From contig NZ_CP019966.1 in assembly GCF_003031265.1 (NCBI RefSeq), positions 372,001-436,000 on the forward strand: a stretch of DNA of 64,000 nucleotides, written 5' to 3'. Below the pieces are notes generated by a model. That model was given only the letters and a program-made list of their open reading frames with translations. It made no database searches and was not told the DNA's origin. Source of the DNA: Rhodopseudomonas palustris. GTDB taxonomy: Bacteria > Pseudomonadota > Alphaproteobacteria > Rhizobiales > Xanthobacteraceae. Within the stretch, counting starts at the first letter, position 1, and every line of letters starts with the position of its first letter. Below, one piece after another: positions 7,585-17,137 of this stretch. A program made the translations under genes and the position numbers.

Positions 7585-9417
7585 TTACCGCCGCAGCCGC
7601 CGTGCCGCCGGATAATTCATCACCTTCGGCACCTTGCCGTCGCGGAGCGCCTGCTGCATGCCTTCCCAGTAATCGGCCTGCATCAGCTCCGGATGCGCGT
7701 CGCGGAAGGCGCGGCGCAGGCCGGGGTCATCGATCCGCAGCCCCTCCAGCATTTCCTGCGGCCGGAACACCATGCCGTTGTCGAATTCACCCGGCGCAGC
7801 GTCGTCACGGCGTACGGTGACCGAGGTCAGCGGCTCCACCGCGTCGTAGTCGAACAGATAGACTTTGCGGATGCGGCTGACGCCGTAATTGCGGCCGTCG
7901 AGATCCTTGTTGAAGATATCGGCCGCGGCGTTGTTTTTGATGCAGTCGCCGAGATTGATCACCGCGGCACGGGATTCGGCTGCGGACGCGTTGGCGAGAT
8001 ACAGCGGCAGCGGCGTCAGTTTGATCTGCACGATCAGATGCCGGAACACCAGCGCGCCGCGATCGAGCGTTACCGTGCCGATCCCGGCTTCCAGCAGTTC
8101 GTCGAGCAGCTCGGGCGCGAACATCGCGCGGTCGAGCTTGACGTTGGAATAGATGATGTTGTCGAGCATCGATCCGGCGCGATCGATCTCATGCACCAGA
8201 TTGTATTTGCGCAGCACCTCGTCGAGGCCGTCGAAATAATCGAACTTGTAGTCGTCGGTCGGATGGTCGCGGATGATCTTCAGCACATAGGCCGACGACG
8301 GCATCGTGAAAGCGATCGCAACCGTGCCCTTGAAGCCCGGTGCGGTGGCGAGCTTTTCCTTGGTCTTGCGATGTTCGGCCAGGATCTCGGTCATCACCGC
8401 GACCTTGCCGAGGTGATGGAAGCCGATGCACGAATATTGCGTGCCGAGCGGCCGCTTCGGCATCAGCTCATGAAGCAGCCGGGCCAGCTCGTGGTAGCGC
8501 GGGTTGGTGGCGTGATAGTTCGCCAGCGTCGACGAGAACGCATATTGCAGCTCGTCGCTGTCGGTCAGCACCGCATCGACGACCAGCCCGTCCTTCTCGT
8601 TGAGCAGAGCGATCAGCAGCGGCAGGTTGCGCATCGGCATGTCGCCGCGGTCGCGCAGTTTGATCCGGCCAACCAGGCAGGCGCCACGATTGCGGAAGAA
8701 ACCGGAGTCGGCGATCTCGATCTTGACCGGCTCGCCGGGACGCGGGCTGAGCGGCTCCAGCGCCGTCTCGATCGCTTGCGCTGCGAGTGCCGCGTCGCCG
8801 TCGCGATCGCGCCATGGCACGCTGAAGCCGGCGTCGCCGAGAATCCCGGCGATCACCTCGGCGGTGATCGGCAGCGTGGTGGTGGTGGTCTTCAGCACCG
8901 CTGTTGGCGAGGTGGTGCGCCGTGTGGTGGCGCCGGCGTCATAGGAGACTGGCCGCCATTCGTCGCTCACCAGCTTGCGGCGCAGCGACTGCCAGAACGC
9001 GAAGGCGAAGTCCGCCTCGTAGCGGCCCTCGATCGCGGCGAGCAGTTCAGCCTCGGCGGTCGGCCACAGCTGCTCGTCGGTCGTCAGCTCCGGCAGCCCG
9101 GCTTTCAACAGCGGCACGAGCTGGTCGATGCAGGCGGTGTACAGCCCGATCCGGATCTTCGACAGCCGCACCGTCACCGGCCAATCGCGCGCCTCGAACG
9201 CCGCCTGCGCCAGCGCCGGAATCCGCCGCGACACCGAGTAGTAGTTGTCGAACGCCGACAGCACCACGCGCGCCAGCAGGCGCGCCTGATCGTCGGGATC
9301 GTCGGTGCGGTACAGCGCGTCGAGCAGGTCGAAATCGGGCTCGGCAATCCGCGTGGCGTGCTCGATCTCGGCGGCGCCGAGCGGCCGGGCGCGGGTGTGG
9401 GAAATGGTTGCGGTCAT
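7585..9417 (-). CDS. aceK: isocitrate dehydrogenase kinase/phosphatase
   Basis: A 610-aa bifunctional enzyme that phosphorylates and dephosphorylates isocitrate dehydrogenase, diverting isocitrate to the glyoxylate bypass during growth on acetate or fatty acids. Length matches the family (about 570-610 aa). Recognisable blocks include the N-terminal regulatory segment with NYYSVSRRIP, the ATP-binding region APGFKGTVAIAFT and the C-terminal catalytic block with LFDYDAVEPLTSV and PEEMLEG-like FRPQEMLEGL. No aceA or aceB lies in the window. It is transcribed towards the EI24 gene, with 90 bp between them. Confidence 0.92.
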   Translation of the reverse strand: MTATISHTRARPLGAAEIEHATRIAEPDFDLLDALYRTDDPDDQARLLARVVLSAFDNYYSVSRRIPALAQAAFEARDWPVTVRLSKIRIGLYTACIDQLVPLLKAGLPELTTDEQLWPTAEAELLAAIEGRYEADFAFAFWQSLRRKLVSDEWRPVSYDAGATTRRTTSPTAVLKTTTTTLPITAEVIAGILGDAGFSVPWRDRDGDAALAAQAIETALEPLSPRPGEPVKIEIADSGFFRNRGACLVGRIKLRDRGDMPMRNLPLLIALLNEKDGLVVDAVLTDSDELQYAFSSTLANYHATNPRYHELARLLHELMPKRPLGTQYSCIGFHHLGKVAVMTEILAEHRKTKEKLATAPGFKGTVAIAFTMPSSAYVLKIIRDHPTDDYKFDYFDGLDEVLRKYNLVHEIDRAGSMLDNIIYSNVKLDRAMFAPELLDELLEAGIGTVTLDRGALVFRHLIVQIKLTPLPLYLANASAAESRAAVINLGDCIKNNAAADIFNKDLDGRNYGVSRIRKVYLFDYDAVEPLTSVTVRRDDAAPGEFDNGMVFRPQEMLEGLRIDDPGLRRAFRDAHPELMQADYWEGMQQALRDGKVPKVMNYPAARRLRR

Positions 9418-9806
9418 TGCGTCGGGGTCAGCGCATCTCGTCAGGTCGCGCCTCCGGCTGCCCGTCCGGACCGGCCGCCCAGCCGGCCACCGGACCGAAC
9501 CACCGGGGCGATTGTGCCATCATGGGAGGCTTTGGCACCTCCAAGCGTGATCTGACGCAAAACACCCCCCGCCGAAAGACGGATGCGACAATGTGTCGGA
9601 GCTGCGCGTCTCCCACAGCCGCAACGAGCGTGGCTTGGCGATCGATGCGGACAGGGGCGAGATCCTGGCCCCGCGGGACGCCTCTCGGATGCGTCCCCAT
9701 TCGGTTCTCTGCGTAGGCCGTCTCCCAGCGCGAAAAGCTAGGCGCGTGCTCTGAAACAGAACTTGCCAAATGCGAACGATTAGGGAACATTGCCGGCGAG
9801 GGCATC
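9418..9806. other. intergenic region between aceK and the methyltransferase islet
   Basis: About 390 bp without a convincing ORF on either strand. It separates the divergent aceK and the C5 methyltransferase and should carry both promoters. Composition becomes less GC-rich towards 9750-9800, which I take as the left edge of the acquired islet. No direct repeats or tRNA were seen. Confidence 0.4.
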
Positions 9807-10979
9807 ATGAAAATTGCAGGACTCTTTGCCGGCGTTGGGGGGCTGGAGCTCGGATTGCATCGGGCCGGCCATGAGACCCTCGTGCTTTCAGAGATATGGG
9901 ATCCCGCTGCTGCAGTGCTGGAGCGCCGCTTCGCAGGCGTACCGAATGTCGGCGACGTTGCGGACCTCCGTTCGCTGCCGACGGGCACAGAACTACTAAC
10001 GGCTGGATTCCCCTGCCAAGACCTCAGTCAGGCGGGAAAGACGGCGGGCATCAAGGGGCGGAAGTCCGGTCTGGTCAGTCACGTCTTCCGGCTGATCGAC
10101 CGCAGCCGGCCGAAATGGGTGCTGCTGGAAAACGTCTCCTTCATGTTGCGCCTCGATGCCGGCAGCGCCATGACTCGTCTGGTCACAGAATTCGAACAGC
10201 GTGGTTATCGCTGGGCCTACCGTGTCGTGAACTCGCTGAGCTTCCTGCCACATCGCCGCGCGCGGGTGTTCTTCCTGGCGAGCCTCGAAGGCGATCCCGC
10301 CGACGTTCTTTTGGTCGACGACACGGAGCCGGCGGAGTTTCAGACCAACTTGCAGAGCCACGCCCACGGGTTCTATTGGACCGAAGGAACGCGCGGGTTG
10401 GGATGGGGACCTGACTGCGTGCCGACCCTCAAGAACGGATCCACGATCGGCATTCCGTCACCGCCGGCGATTCTGCTGACGAACGGCGAGATCGTCACGC
10501 CCGACATTCGAGACGCCGAGCGGCTCCAGGGTTTGCCAGCGGATTGGACGAAGCCCGCGGAACAGGTCGCGCGCGCATCTTTCCGATGGTCACTGGTCGG
10601 AAACGCCGTGAGTACACCGGTCGCCGCGTGGATCGGAAAGCGTCTGGTGAAACCCGGAACTTACAATCCGTCACGCGACGGCGCTGACGTGGTGAAGGGG
10701 AACTGGCCGAAAGCTGCGCGGTCCGACGGAAAAGTTCGGCGCTCGGTGTCGATCTCCGAGTTTCCGAAATGGGCCAAACGCGACCGCCTCGAAAACTTTC
10801 TCCGCCACGAGCCAAATCTGTTGTCGGCACGAGCGACGGCAGGGTTTCTGTCGCGGATCGAGAAAAGCAGCCTGCGGTTCGTACCGGGCTTCAAGGACAA
10901 GGTTCGCAATCATCTCGAGCACGTTCGCGCCATCGACTCGTTCGTCGAGCCGAGCCGCCTGCTCCTCGCCGCGGAATGA
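9807..10979 (+). CDS. C5-cytosine-specific DNA methyltransferase
   Basis: A 390-aa methyltransferase that makes 5-methylcytosine in a specific DNA sequence. Motif I is FAGVGGLELGLH, motif IV is FPCQDLSQAGKTAG with the catalytic Cys, motif VI is LLENVS, motif VIII is HRRARVFFLAS, and motifs IX-X are ERLQGLPADWT and LVGNAVSTP. After motif X there is an unusual C-terminal extension of about 100 residues, basic and helical in character. The stop overlaps the vsr start (ATGA). The target sequence cannot be read from the protein. With vsr and the next gene it forms a three-gene unit. Confidence 0.92.
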   Translation: MKIAGLFAGVGGLELGLHRAGHETLVLSEIWDPAAAVLERRFAGVPNVGDVADLRSLPTGTELLTAGFPCQDLSQAGKTAGIKGRKSGLVSHVFRLIDRSRPKWVLLENVSFMLRLDAGSAMTRLVTEFEQRGYRWAYRVVNSLSFLPHRRARVFFLASLEGDPADVLLVDDTEPAEFQTNLQSHAHGFYWTEGTRGLGWGPDCVPTLKNGSTIGIPSPPAILLTNGEIVTPDIRDAERLQGLPADWTKPAEQVARASFRWSLVGNAVSTPVAAWIGKRLVKPGTYNPSRDGADVVKGNWPKAARSDGKVRRSVSISEFPKWAKRDRLENFLRHEPNLLSARATAGFLSRIEKSSLRFVPGFKDKVRNHLEHVRAIDSFVEPSRLLLAAE

Positions 10980-11395
10980 CATCACTGGGTTACGAGAAGC
11001 CCACGGACCCGGCACGCTCCGCATTGATGCGGCGCGTCCGTCAGACAGGTACCAAGGCCGAAGACGACGTGGCGGCGATCCTCCGTCAATCGGGTTTGCG
11101 CTTTCGTCGCAACGTCAAGTCCCTGCCGGGGTCGCCCGACTTCGCCAACAAGACCCAACATTGGGCGATATTCGTCAACGGCTGTTTCTGGCATCGTCAT
11201 CAGGGATGTGGTCGAACAACGACACCGACCCGTAATCGGGATTTCTGGTTGGCGAAGTTCGCGGCGAACGTAAAGCGGGACAAGATCAAGACGCGCTTGC
11301 TGCGGGCATTGGGGTTCAGAGTGGTGACGATCTGGGAATGCGAAACTCGCACGCCGACTAAAGTGCGACGTCGGCTGAAAGCGCTGATGAGGTAG
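10976..11395 (+). CDS. vsr: very short patch repair endonuclease
   Basis: A 139-aa Vsr nuclease that nicks at T:G mismatches arising by deamination of 5-methylcytosine, protecting methyltransferase sites from mutation. The start ATG overlaps the methyltransferase stop. It shows MRRVRQTGTKAE at the N-terminus, the catalytic Asp in GSPDFAN, the metal/zinc and active-site block FVNGCFWHRHQGC and the C-terminal TIWECET segment. Length is slightly short of the E. coli enzyme (156 aa). Translational coupling implies that it acts on the sites of the upstream methyltransferase. Confidence 0.93.
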   Translation: MTSLGYEKPTDPARSALMRRVRQTGTKAEDDVAAILRQSGLRFRRNVKSLPGSPDFANKTQHWAIFVNGCFWHRHQGCGRTTTPTRNRDFWLAKFAANVKRDKIKTRLLRALGFRVVTIWECETRTPTKVRRRLKALMR

Positions 11396-11398
11396 CCG

Positions 11399-12220
11399 AT
11401 GGCGAAAGCCAAGACACCAACAAGGCGGTTCACGACGAACAAGACCGACGTGTCGGAGAATTCGATTCGCCGGGAGCTCGATTGGGCCGGTGATCGCAGC
11501 GTTGTCGAGAAGGGGTCTGCTACCGACAAAAAGAACTACGCAGAAAGCCTTTCGCGCGCTCTGTCACAACGGTTTGCGGACGCCCTTCGAAAATCGTTCG
11601 ACGGAATCTTGCCGAACCCTGACGGTCTCGGCCAAGAATCAAAAGCACGAACCGGCAAAGGTCTGAAGAAGCTCGACGTGAATTACTCGACGGTCGAGCT
11701 CGGGTTGGGGCTCGGAGTTTCGATCAAGACGATCAATTTTCGCGACGCCAAGACCAAACGCTATACGAAGAACTACACGCGCGTCGACAACGAGCTGAGG
11801 GCCGAAGCTGCAGACTACCATGAGCGGCAGCCGTATTCGGTGCTGTGTGCGGTCGTCTTTGTTCCGCTCGATGCCTGTGATGACGGGGGTAGTGCGCCGT
11901 CGAGCTTCGGACAGGCGATCCAAACATTTCGCTATCGGGCCGGTCGCGAAAAGCCGGTCGACGATACGACTCTCTTCGAGAGGATATTGGTCGGGCCATA
12001 TGATGCCGAGCCAGCGAGCTTTGGCGTTACCGGGTTCTTCGATGTGATGGACGCGCCGCCTCGCACCGGACGTCCTTCGTCCCTGATGACCTTCGAACAA
12101 GCGATCAGCACAATCGTCGAAGCCTACGATGCACGGAACAAGTCGGTATTCAAATGGGCCGAGGGCGATACGGAGATTCTCGCTACGCCTGAGCGCCAAG
12201 AGGATGACGAGGAGATCTAG
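11399..12220 (+). CDS. uncharacterised protein of the methyltransferase-Vsr islet; candidate restriction endonuclease
   Basis: A 273-aa soluble protein that starts 3 bp after vsr and so is probably co-transcribed. I do not recognise the family with certainty. The strongest block is residues 92-112 (LDVNYSTVELGLGLGVSIKT), which has an Asp, a Glu and a Lys spaced loosely like a PD-(D/E)xK nuclease core. A charged stretch (YTKNYTRVDNELRAEAADYHER) follows. The C-terminus is acidic (RQEDDEEI). Composition is lower in GC than the neighbours (34 of 60 bases at 11401-11460). Position after methyltransferase and vsr is where a cognate restriction enzyme would be expected. Function is inferred from context only. 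Confidence 0.6.
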   Translation: MAKAKTPTRRFTTNKTDVSENSIRRELDWAGDRSVVEKGSATDKKNYAESLSRALSQRFADALRKSFDGILPNPDGLGQESKARTGKGLKKLDVNYSTVELGLGLGVSIKTINFRDAKTKRYTKNYTRVDNELRAEAADYHERQPYSVLCAVVFVPLDACDDGGSAPSSFGQAIQTFRYRAGREKPVDDTTLFERILVGPYDAEPASFGVTGFFDVMDAPPRTGRPSSLMTFEQAISTIVEAYDARNKSVFKWAEGDTEILATPERQEDDEEI

Positions 12221-12226
12221 GTTCCC

Positions 12227-14038
12227 TCAGCTATCCACCTTCAACGCCGCGATGAAGGCTTCCTGCGGGATGTCGACCTTGCCGAACTGCCGCATCTTCT
12301 TCTTGCCCTCCTTCTGTTTCTCCAGAAGTTTGCGCTTTCGGGTGATGTCGCCGCCGTAGCACTTGGCGGTGACGTCCTTGCGCAGGGCGCGGACGGTTTC
12401 GCGGGCGATCACCTTGCCGCCGATCGCCGCCTGGATCGGGATCTGGAACATGTGCGGCGGGATCAGCTCTTTCATCTTCTCGACCATGGCACGGCCGCGG
12501 CCTTCGGCGCGCGTCCGGTGCACCAGCATCGACAGCGCGTCGACAGGCTCGGCATTGACCAGGATCTGCATCTTCACCAGGTCTGCCGGCTTGTAGTCGG
12601 TGAGGTGATAGTCGAACGAGGCGTAGCCCTTCGACACGCTCTTGAGCCGGTCGTAGAAGTCGAACACCACCTCGTTGAGAGGCAGGTCGTACTTCACCAT
12701 CGCGCGGGCGCCGACGTAGGTCAGCTCTTTCTGATTGCCGCGGCGGTCCTGGCACAGCTTCAGCACCGAGCCGAGATATTCGTCGGGCGTCAGGATGGTG
12801 GCCTCGATCCACGGTTCCTGGATCTCGGCGATCTTGACCACGTCCGGCATGTCGACCGGATTGTGGATCTCCATCTCGGTGCCGTCGGTCAGCTTCATCT
12901 TGTAGATCACGCTCGGCGCGGTCGCGATCAGGTCGAGATCGAACTCGCGGCTGAGCCGCTCCTGGATGATCTCGAGGTGCAACAGACCGAGGAAGCCGCA
13001 GCGGAAGCCGAAGCCGAGCGCGGCCGAGGTTTCCATCTCGAACGAGAAGCTGGCGTCGTTCAGCCGCAGCTTGCCCATCGCGGCGCGCAGCGTTTCGAAA
13101 TCGTCGGCGTCGACCGGGAATAGGCCGCAGAACACCACCGGCACGGCGGGCTTGAAGCCCGGCAGCATGTCGGTGACTGGCTTCTTGTCGTCCGTGATGG
13201 TGTCGCCGACGCGGGTGTCGGCGACTTCCTTGATCGCCGCGGTGATGAAGCCGACCTCGCCCGGGCCGAGCTCTTCGACATTGACCATCTTGGGCGTGAA
13301 GTAGCCGACGCGCTCGACGTCGTAGGCGGCGCCGGTGCCCATCATCCGGATCCGCTGGCCCTTCTTCAGCACGCCATCGACGACGCGCACCAGCACCACG
13401 ACGCCGAGATAGACGTCGTACCAAGAGTCGACCAGCAGCGCCTTCAGGGTCGCGTCGCGATCGCCCTTCGGCGGCGGCAGACGCTTGACGATCGCCTCCA
13501 GCACGTCGGGGATGCCGAGGCCGGTCTTAGCCGAGATCATCACCGCGTCGGAGGCATCGAGGCCGATCACGTCCTCGATCTGCTGCTTGATCTTCTCGGG
13601 CTCGGCCGCCGGCAGGTCGACCTTGTTGAGCACCGGGACGATTTCGTGGTTGGCGTCGAGCGCGTGATAGACGTTGGCGAGCGTCTGCGCTTCGACACCC
13701 TGCGAGGCGTCGACCACCAGCAGCGAACCCTCGCACGCGGCCAGCGACCGCGAAACTTCGTAGGCGAAGTCGACGTGGCCGGGCGTGTCCATCAAATTGA
13801 AGATGTAGTCCTTGCCGTCCTGCGCCCGGTAGGTCAGGCGCACGGTCTGCGCCTTGATGGTGATGCCGCGCTCGCGCTCGATGTCCATCGAGTCCAGCAC
13901 CTGCTCCTTGCCGGCCATTTCGCGGTCGCTGAGCGCGCCGGTCATCTGGATCAGACGGTCGGCGAGCGTCGACTTGCCATGGTCGATATGGGCGACGATG
14001 GAGAAGTTGCGGATATTGTCGATGGGGGCGGTTGTCAT
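12227..14038 (-). CDS. lepA: elongation factor 4 (ribosomal back-translocase)
   Basis: A 603-aa translational GTPase that acts on stalled or mistranslocated ribosomes. The G1 loop is seen in [15 protein letters not shown], the G2/G3 elements in [12 protein letters not shown] and DTPGHVDF, and G4 as NKVD. The LepA-specific C-terminal domain is present, with [24 protein letters not shown]. Length is exactly typical. The stop lies 6 bp from the end of the convergent islet gene. Housekeeping gene, no oddities. Confidence 0.97.
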   Translation of the reverse strand: MTTAPIDNIRNFSIVAHIDHGKSTLADRLIQMTGALSDREMAGKEQVLDSMDIERERGITIKAQTVRLTYRAQDGKDYIFNLMDTPGHVDFAYEVSRSLAACEGSLLVVDASQGVEAQTLANVYHALDANHEIVPVLNKVDLPAAEPEKIKQQIEDVIGLDASDAVMISAKTGLGIPDVLEAIVKRLPPPKGDRDATLKALLVDSWYDVYLGVVVLVRVVDGVLKKGQRIRMMGTGAAYDVERVGYFTPKMVNVEELGPGEVGFITAAIKEVADTRVGDTITDDKKPVTDMLPGFKPAVPVVFCGLFPVDADDFETLRAAMGKLRLNDASFSFEMETSAALGFGFRCGFLGLLHLEIIQERLSREFDLDLIATAPSVIYKMKLTDGTEMEIHNPVDMPDVVKIAEIQEPWIEATILTPDEYLGSVLKLCQDRRGNQKELTYVGARAMVKYDLPLNEVVFDFYDRLKSVSKGYASFDYHLTDYKPADLVKMQILVNAEPVDALSMLVHRTRAEGRGRAMVEKMKELIPPHMFQIPIQAAIGGKVIARETVRALRKDVTAKCYGGDITRKRKLLEKQKEGKKKMRQFGKVDIPQEAFIAALKVDS

Positions 14039-14143
14039 GGCGGCCAGATAGCATCGCGACTCAGGCCCGGCAAGGCGAACGGAAGCCGCAACCTCCCGAA
14101 AAACCGCTAGTTTTGCCGCGCTTGACGCGGCCGGCGGAAGCGG

Positions 14144-15721
14144 ATGATGTCCGCCGCGCTACGCCTCAAGCCCAGGGCCCGGATGTCCCCTCCCTCTACC
14201 CCCCGCCGCCCCTTCGCTCCACTGACGCGCTGGCTCGATGCCCTGCTCGATCCCAAGCGGCAGGAGCTTACCGTTATCTGGACGCTGCTCGCCTATATGG
14301 CGGTGTGGACCGCATACCGCATCATCGCCACTTGGCCGCGCGACCTGCACGCCGACGAGACCGAGCTGTATGGCTGGTCGCGGCATCTGGCACTCGGCAC
14401 CGACAAGCATCCGCCGTTCTCGGCCTGGGTGGCGCGCGCCTGGTTCACCCTGGTTCCGCCGTCCGATCTGTCGGTCCACCTGCTGGCGACCGCCAATATC
14501 GCGCTGACGCTGTACATCGCCTGGCGGACGATGCGGCGCTACATGGACGCCGAGAAGTCGCTGTTCGGGCTGGCACTGCTGACGCTGATCCCGTTCTTCA
14601 ATTTCATCGCACTGAAATACAACGCCAATGCGGTGCTGCTGCCGCTGTGGGCACTGACTATCCATTGCTTTTTGCGGGCGCTGGAGAGTCGTGCGGCGCT
14701 GTGGGGGGCGCTTGCGGGGGCGTTTGCTGGCGCCTCGATGCTGGGGAAATACTGGTCGATCGTGCTGGTCGTCGCGCTGGGGCTGGCGGCGCTGATCGAT
14801 CCGCGGCGCGGCCGGTTGTTCGCCTCTCCGGCGCCGTGGCTGATGATCCTGTGCGGCGGCCTGGTGCTGGGCCCGCACGTCTGGTGGCTCGCCGACCACG
14901 GCTTTCCGACCTTCGCCTATGCGGCCGCGCACGAGTCGGCGGATTTGGCCGATAACCTGCGGGATACGCTGACCTATCTGCCCGGCGCCGTCGCCTATGC
15001 GGCGGTGGCCTTGATCACCGCCGCGGTGGTGCTGCAGCCGTCGCGCGCGGCGCTGGCCGACATCGCATGGCCCGCCGAGCCCGAGCGGCGCACCATCCTG
15101 CTGATCCAGCTGCTGCTGATCGTGGCGCCGATGCCGGTGGCGCTGGCGACCGGCATCCGCATCGTGCCGCTCTGGGCGATGCCGGCCTACACGCTGCTGC
15201 CGGTCGTGCTGCTGGCCTCGCCGCTGATCGTGGTCGGGCGCGAGGCGGTGCGGCGCGGGCTGATCGTCGCCTCCGCGGTGTCGCTCGGCTCGCTGGCGCT
15301 GTCGCCGGTGGTGGCGCTGGTGATCCACCTCAGCGATCCGCCGGGACCGTTCGAATACGCCTCGCTGCTCGCCGACCACGTCGACCGCGAATGGCGCCGG
15401 CACAGCGACGAGGCGGTGCCGCTGGTCGCCGGCGAAACCGTGCTGGCCGAGAATACCGCTTTCTATCTACGCACCGACACGCTGGGCTTCGAAACCGCCG
15501 ACCTCGCTGCGCTGAAGCAGCGGGCCGCGGCGCGCGGCGCCGTGCTGGTGTGCCCGGCCGAGGACAAGGGCTGTATTGCGACCGCCGAGCAGATCATCGC
15601 CGGCCAGCCGCAGATCCTGCGCGGCAAGGTGTGGCTGAGCCGGCCGCTGTTCGGACAGCCGGGCGGACGGGTCAGCGACGTGTTCTTCCTGGTGCTGCCT
15701 TCGGGGACGAGCGCGAAATAG
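14144..15721 (+). CDS. GT39/ArnT-like membrane glycosyltransferase
   Basis: A 525-aa multi-pass membrane protein of the dolichyl-phosphate-mannose mannosyltransferase/ArnT superfamily. These enzymes transfer a sugar from a polyprenyl-phosphate carrier in the periplasm. The family's acidic catalytic motif is seen after the first helix in [13 protein letters not shown], followed by the KHPPFSAW segment and about ten hydrophobic spans. A soluble C-terminal domain begins near residue 410. Start is at 14144, or possibly the internal ATG at 14183. Donor and acceptor are unknown. Confidence 0.8.
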   Translation: MMSAALRLKPRARMSPPSTPRRPFAPLTRWLDALLDPKRQELTVIWTLLAYMAVWTAYRIIATWPRDLHADETELYGWSRHLALGTDKHPPFSAWVARAWFTLVPPSDLSVHLLATANIALTLYIAWRTMRRYMDAEKSLFGLALLTLIPFFNFIALKYNANAVLLPLWALTIHCFLRALESRAALWGALAGAFAGASMLGKYWSIVLVVALGLAALIDPRRGRLFASPAPWLMILCGGLVLGPHVWWLADHGFPTFAYAAAHESADLADNLRDTLTYLPGAVAYAAVALITAAVVLQPSRAALADIAWPAEPERRTILLIQLLLIVAPMPVALATGIRIVPLWAMPAYTLLPVVLLASPLIVVGREAVRRGLIVASAVSLGSLALSPVVALVIHLSDPPGPFEYASLLADHVDREWRRHSDEAVPLVAGETVLAENTAFYLRTDTLGFETADLAALKQRAAARGAVLVCPAEDKGCIATAEQIIAGQPQILRGKVWLSRPLFGQPGGRVSDVFFLVLPSGTSAK

Positions 15722-15751
15722 CGGGGAGTTGCCGCCGGCGTGGCGGCAGCG

Positions 15752-16084
15752 CTATTCTTCTTCGCCGAACTTCGAGCCCATCAGCTCGGTGATCGCATCC
15801 AGCGCCTGGCGCGCTTCCGGGCCGCTGGCCGAGACGGTCACGGTGGTGCCGATCCCCGCCGCCAGCATCATCAGGCCCATGATCGAGGTACCGCCGACGG
15901 TCTCGCCGTTGCGGGTGACCCAGACCTCGGCGTTGAAGCGCTCGGCCATCTGCACGAACTTGGCCGAGGCCCGCGCATGCAGGCCGCGCTTGTTGATGAC
16001 CGGGATCTCACGGGAAATCTTATCGCCGGAAGCGCCGGAGGCTTGGTCCGGTCCGGAACCGGGCTGAGGCGCGTCGATCGTCAT
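15752..16084 (-). CDS. ptsH: HPr phosphocarrier protein
   Basis: A 110-aa HPr. The phospho-acceptor histidine is in NKRGLHARAS and the regulatory serine block is GGTSIMGLMMLAAG, the site that HprK would phosphorylate. The core of about 85 residues is preceded by a 24-residue Pro/Gly/Ser-rich extension. The start overlaps the stop of the EIIA gene (ATGA). With EIIA and HprK it forms a regulatory phosphotransferase system; no sugar permease is encoded in the window. Confidence 0.93.
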   Translation of the reverse strand: MTIDAPQPGSGPDQASGASGDKISREIPVINKRGLHARASAKFVQMAERFNAEVWVTRNGETVGGTSIMGLMMLAAGIGTTVTVSASGPEARQALDAITELMGSKFGEEE

Positions 16085-16482
16085 TTACCGGCCAATACCC
16101 GACTGGCGATGGTGACATATTTGCGTCCGGCCTCCTGGGCCAGCGCAATCGCCTCCGGCAGCGAGCGTTCCTCGCGGACTTTGGCGAGCTTCACCAGCAT
16201 GGGCAAATTAATGCCGGCAAGCACTTCGACTTTCGGCCGGCTCATGCAGGAAATCGCCAGGTTGGACGGCGTGCCCCCGAACATGTCGGTCAGGATCGCG
16301 ACGCCCTCGCCGCTGTCGACGCGGTTGACCGCCTCGATGATGTCGCTGCGGCACAGATCGGCGTCGTCCTCGGCGCCAATCGTGACGGCTTCGATTTGTT
16401 GCTGTGGCCCCATCACGTGTTCCAGCGCTGCCTTGAACTCGTCGGCAAGGCGCCCGTGGGTCACAAGTACCAGACCAATCAT
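16081..16482 (-). CDS. PTS mannose-type EIIA component (regulatory)
   Basis: A 133-aa single-domain EIIA of the mannose family. The phosphorylated histidine is in LVLVTHGRLA near the N-terminus, and the TDMFGGTPSN loop is present. The start at 16482 is supported by a GGAG Shine-Dalgarno about 8 bp upstream. The longer ORF above it is not protein-like. It lies between hprK and ptsH, as in other alphaproteobacteria. There it serves regulation of metabolism and not sugar uptake. Confidence 0.92.
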   Translation of the reverse strand: MIGLVLVTHGRLADEFKAALEHVMGPQQQIEAVTIGAEDDADLCRSDIIEAVNRVDSGEGVAILTDMFGGTPSNLAISCMSRPKVEVLAGINLPMLVKLAKVREERSLPEAIALAQEAGRKYVTIASRVLAGK

Positions 16483-16669
16483 CGGAAACTCCTCGCGGGT
16501 GCTTGTGGTGCACCGCGCGAACCGGTCACTTTGACCATCCAGAGCCCCTATGCAAGGGGGTCTTCGCGATTCTCCGTCGAAGGCAAGGCGCTGAGGAGCT
16601 GCGGCGGGGCCGTTCAGTGACGATTGTGTGGCTGATATAGTTACCAAATCGCTGCGAACAAACCTCCAA

Positions 16670-17137
16670 TCAAGCGTCCTCCTCCGCAGCGTCGGTTGTT
16701 GTCAGCGTTGCCACCACCAGGGGTAGCGGATCGTAGCCGGCCCCGACCGGAACCCGCGGCAATTGGACGCCGCAGATTTCGGTCCGCAGTGCCGCCGCCT
16801 CCGGCATGCGCGACGCATCCGCAGCGTCCAGATCGACCACCAGACCCGCGACCGCTTGGATGGCCGAAGCCGTCCGCCGCAGGCCGAGACCGCGGATTTC
16901 GATCATGCCGGCGAGCTCAGGCACCTGCCGAACCGTCACCCGTCCCTGGTCGGGTTCCATGAAGACACGGTCGTCACCAATAAGTTCCACCGGCGGGATC
17001 TGGCCGGCGCGGCCGGCGAGGATCAACGCCCAGGCCAGCCGTGACTTGCCGGAGCCGGACGGGCCGCGAATCACCACCGCCAGATCCCCGACCTTCACGG
17101 CGGAGGCATGGACGGTGCGCGGCACAGCTTCGGTCAT
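16670..17137 (-). CDS. hprK: short HPr kinase/phosphorylase
   Basis: A 155-aa HprK that is essentially only the C-terminal catalytic domain, as is usual in alphaproteobacteria (the Gram-positive enzyme is about 310 aa). It shows the P-loop GPSGSGKSRLAW, the LIGDDRV segment and the signature IEIRGLGLRR. It phosphorylates or dephosphorylates the serine of HPr. The start overlaps the chvG stop by 4 bp, so it is probably translated from the chvI-chvG message. Confidence 0.9.
   Translation of the reverse strand: MTEAVPRTVHASAVKVGDLAVVIRGPSGSGKSRLAWALILAGRAGQIPPVELIGDDRVFMEPDQGRVTVRQVPELAGMIEIRGLGLRRTASAIQAVAGLVVDLDAADASRMPEAAALRTEICGVQLPRVPVGAGYDPLPLVVATLTTTDAAEEDA

Noticed and set aside
6814-9555. 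A 913-codon open frame on the plus strand
   Set aside because: It is antisense to aceK and EI24, Arg/Gln/His-rich, with no domain. It arises from the lack of stops opposite GC-rich codons.
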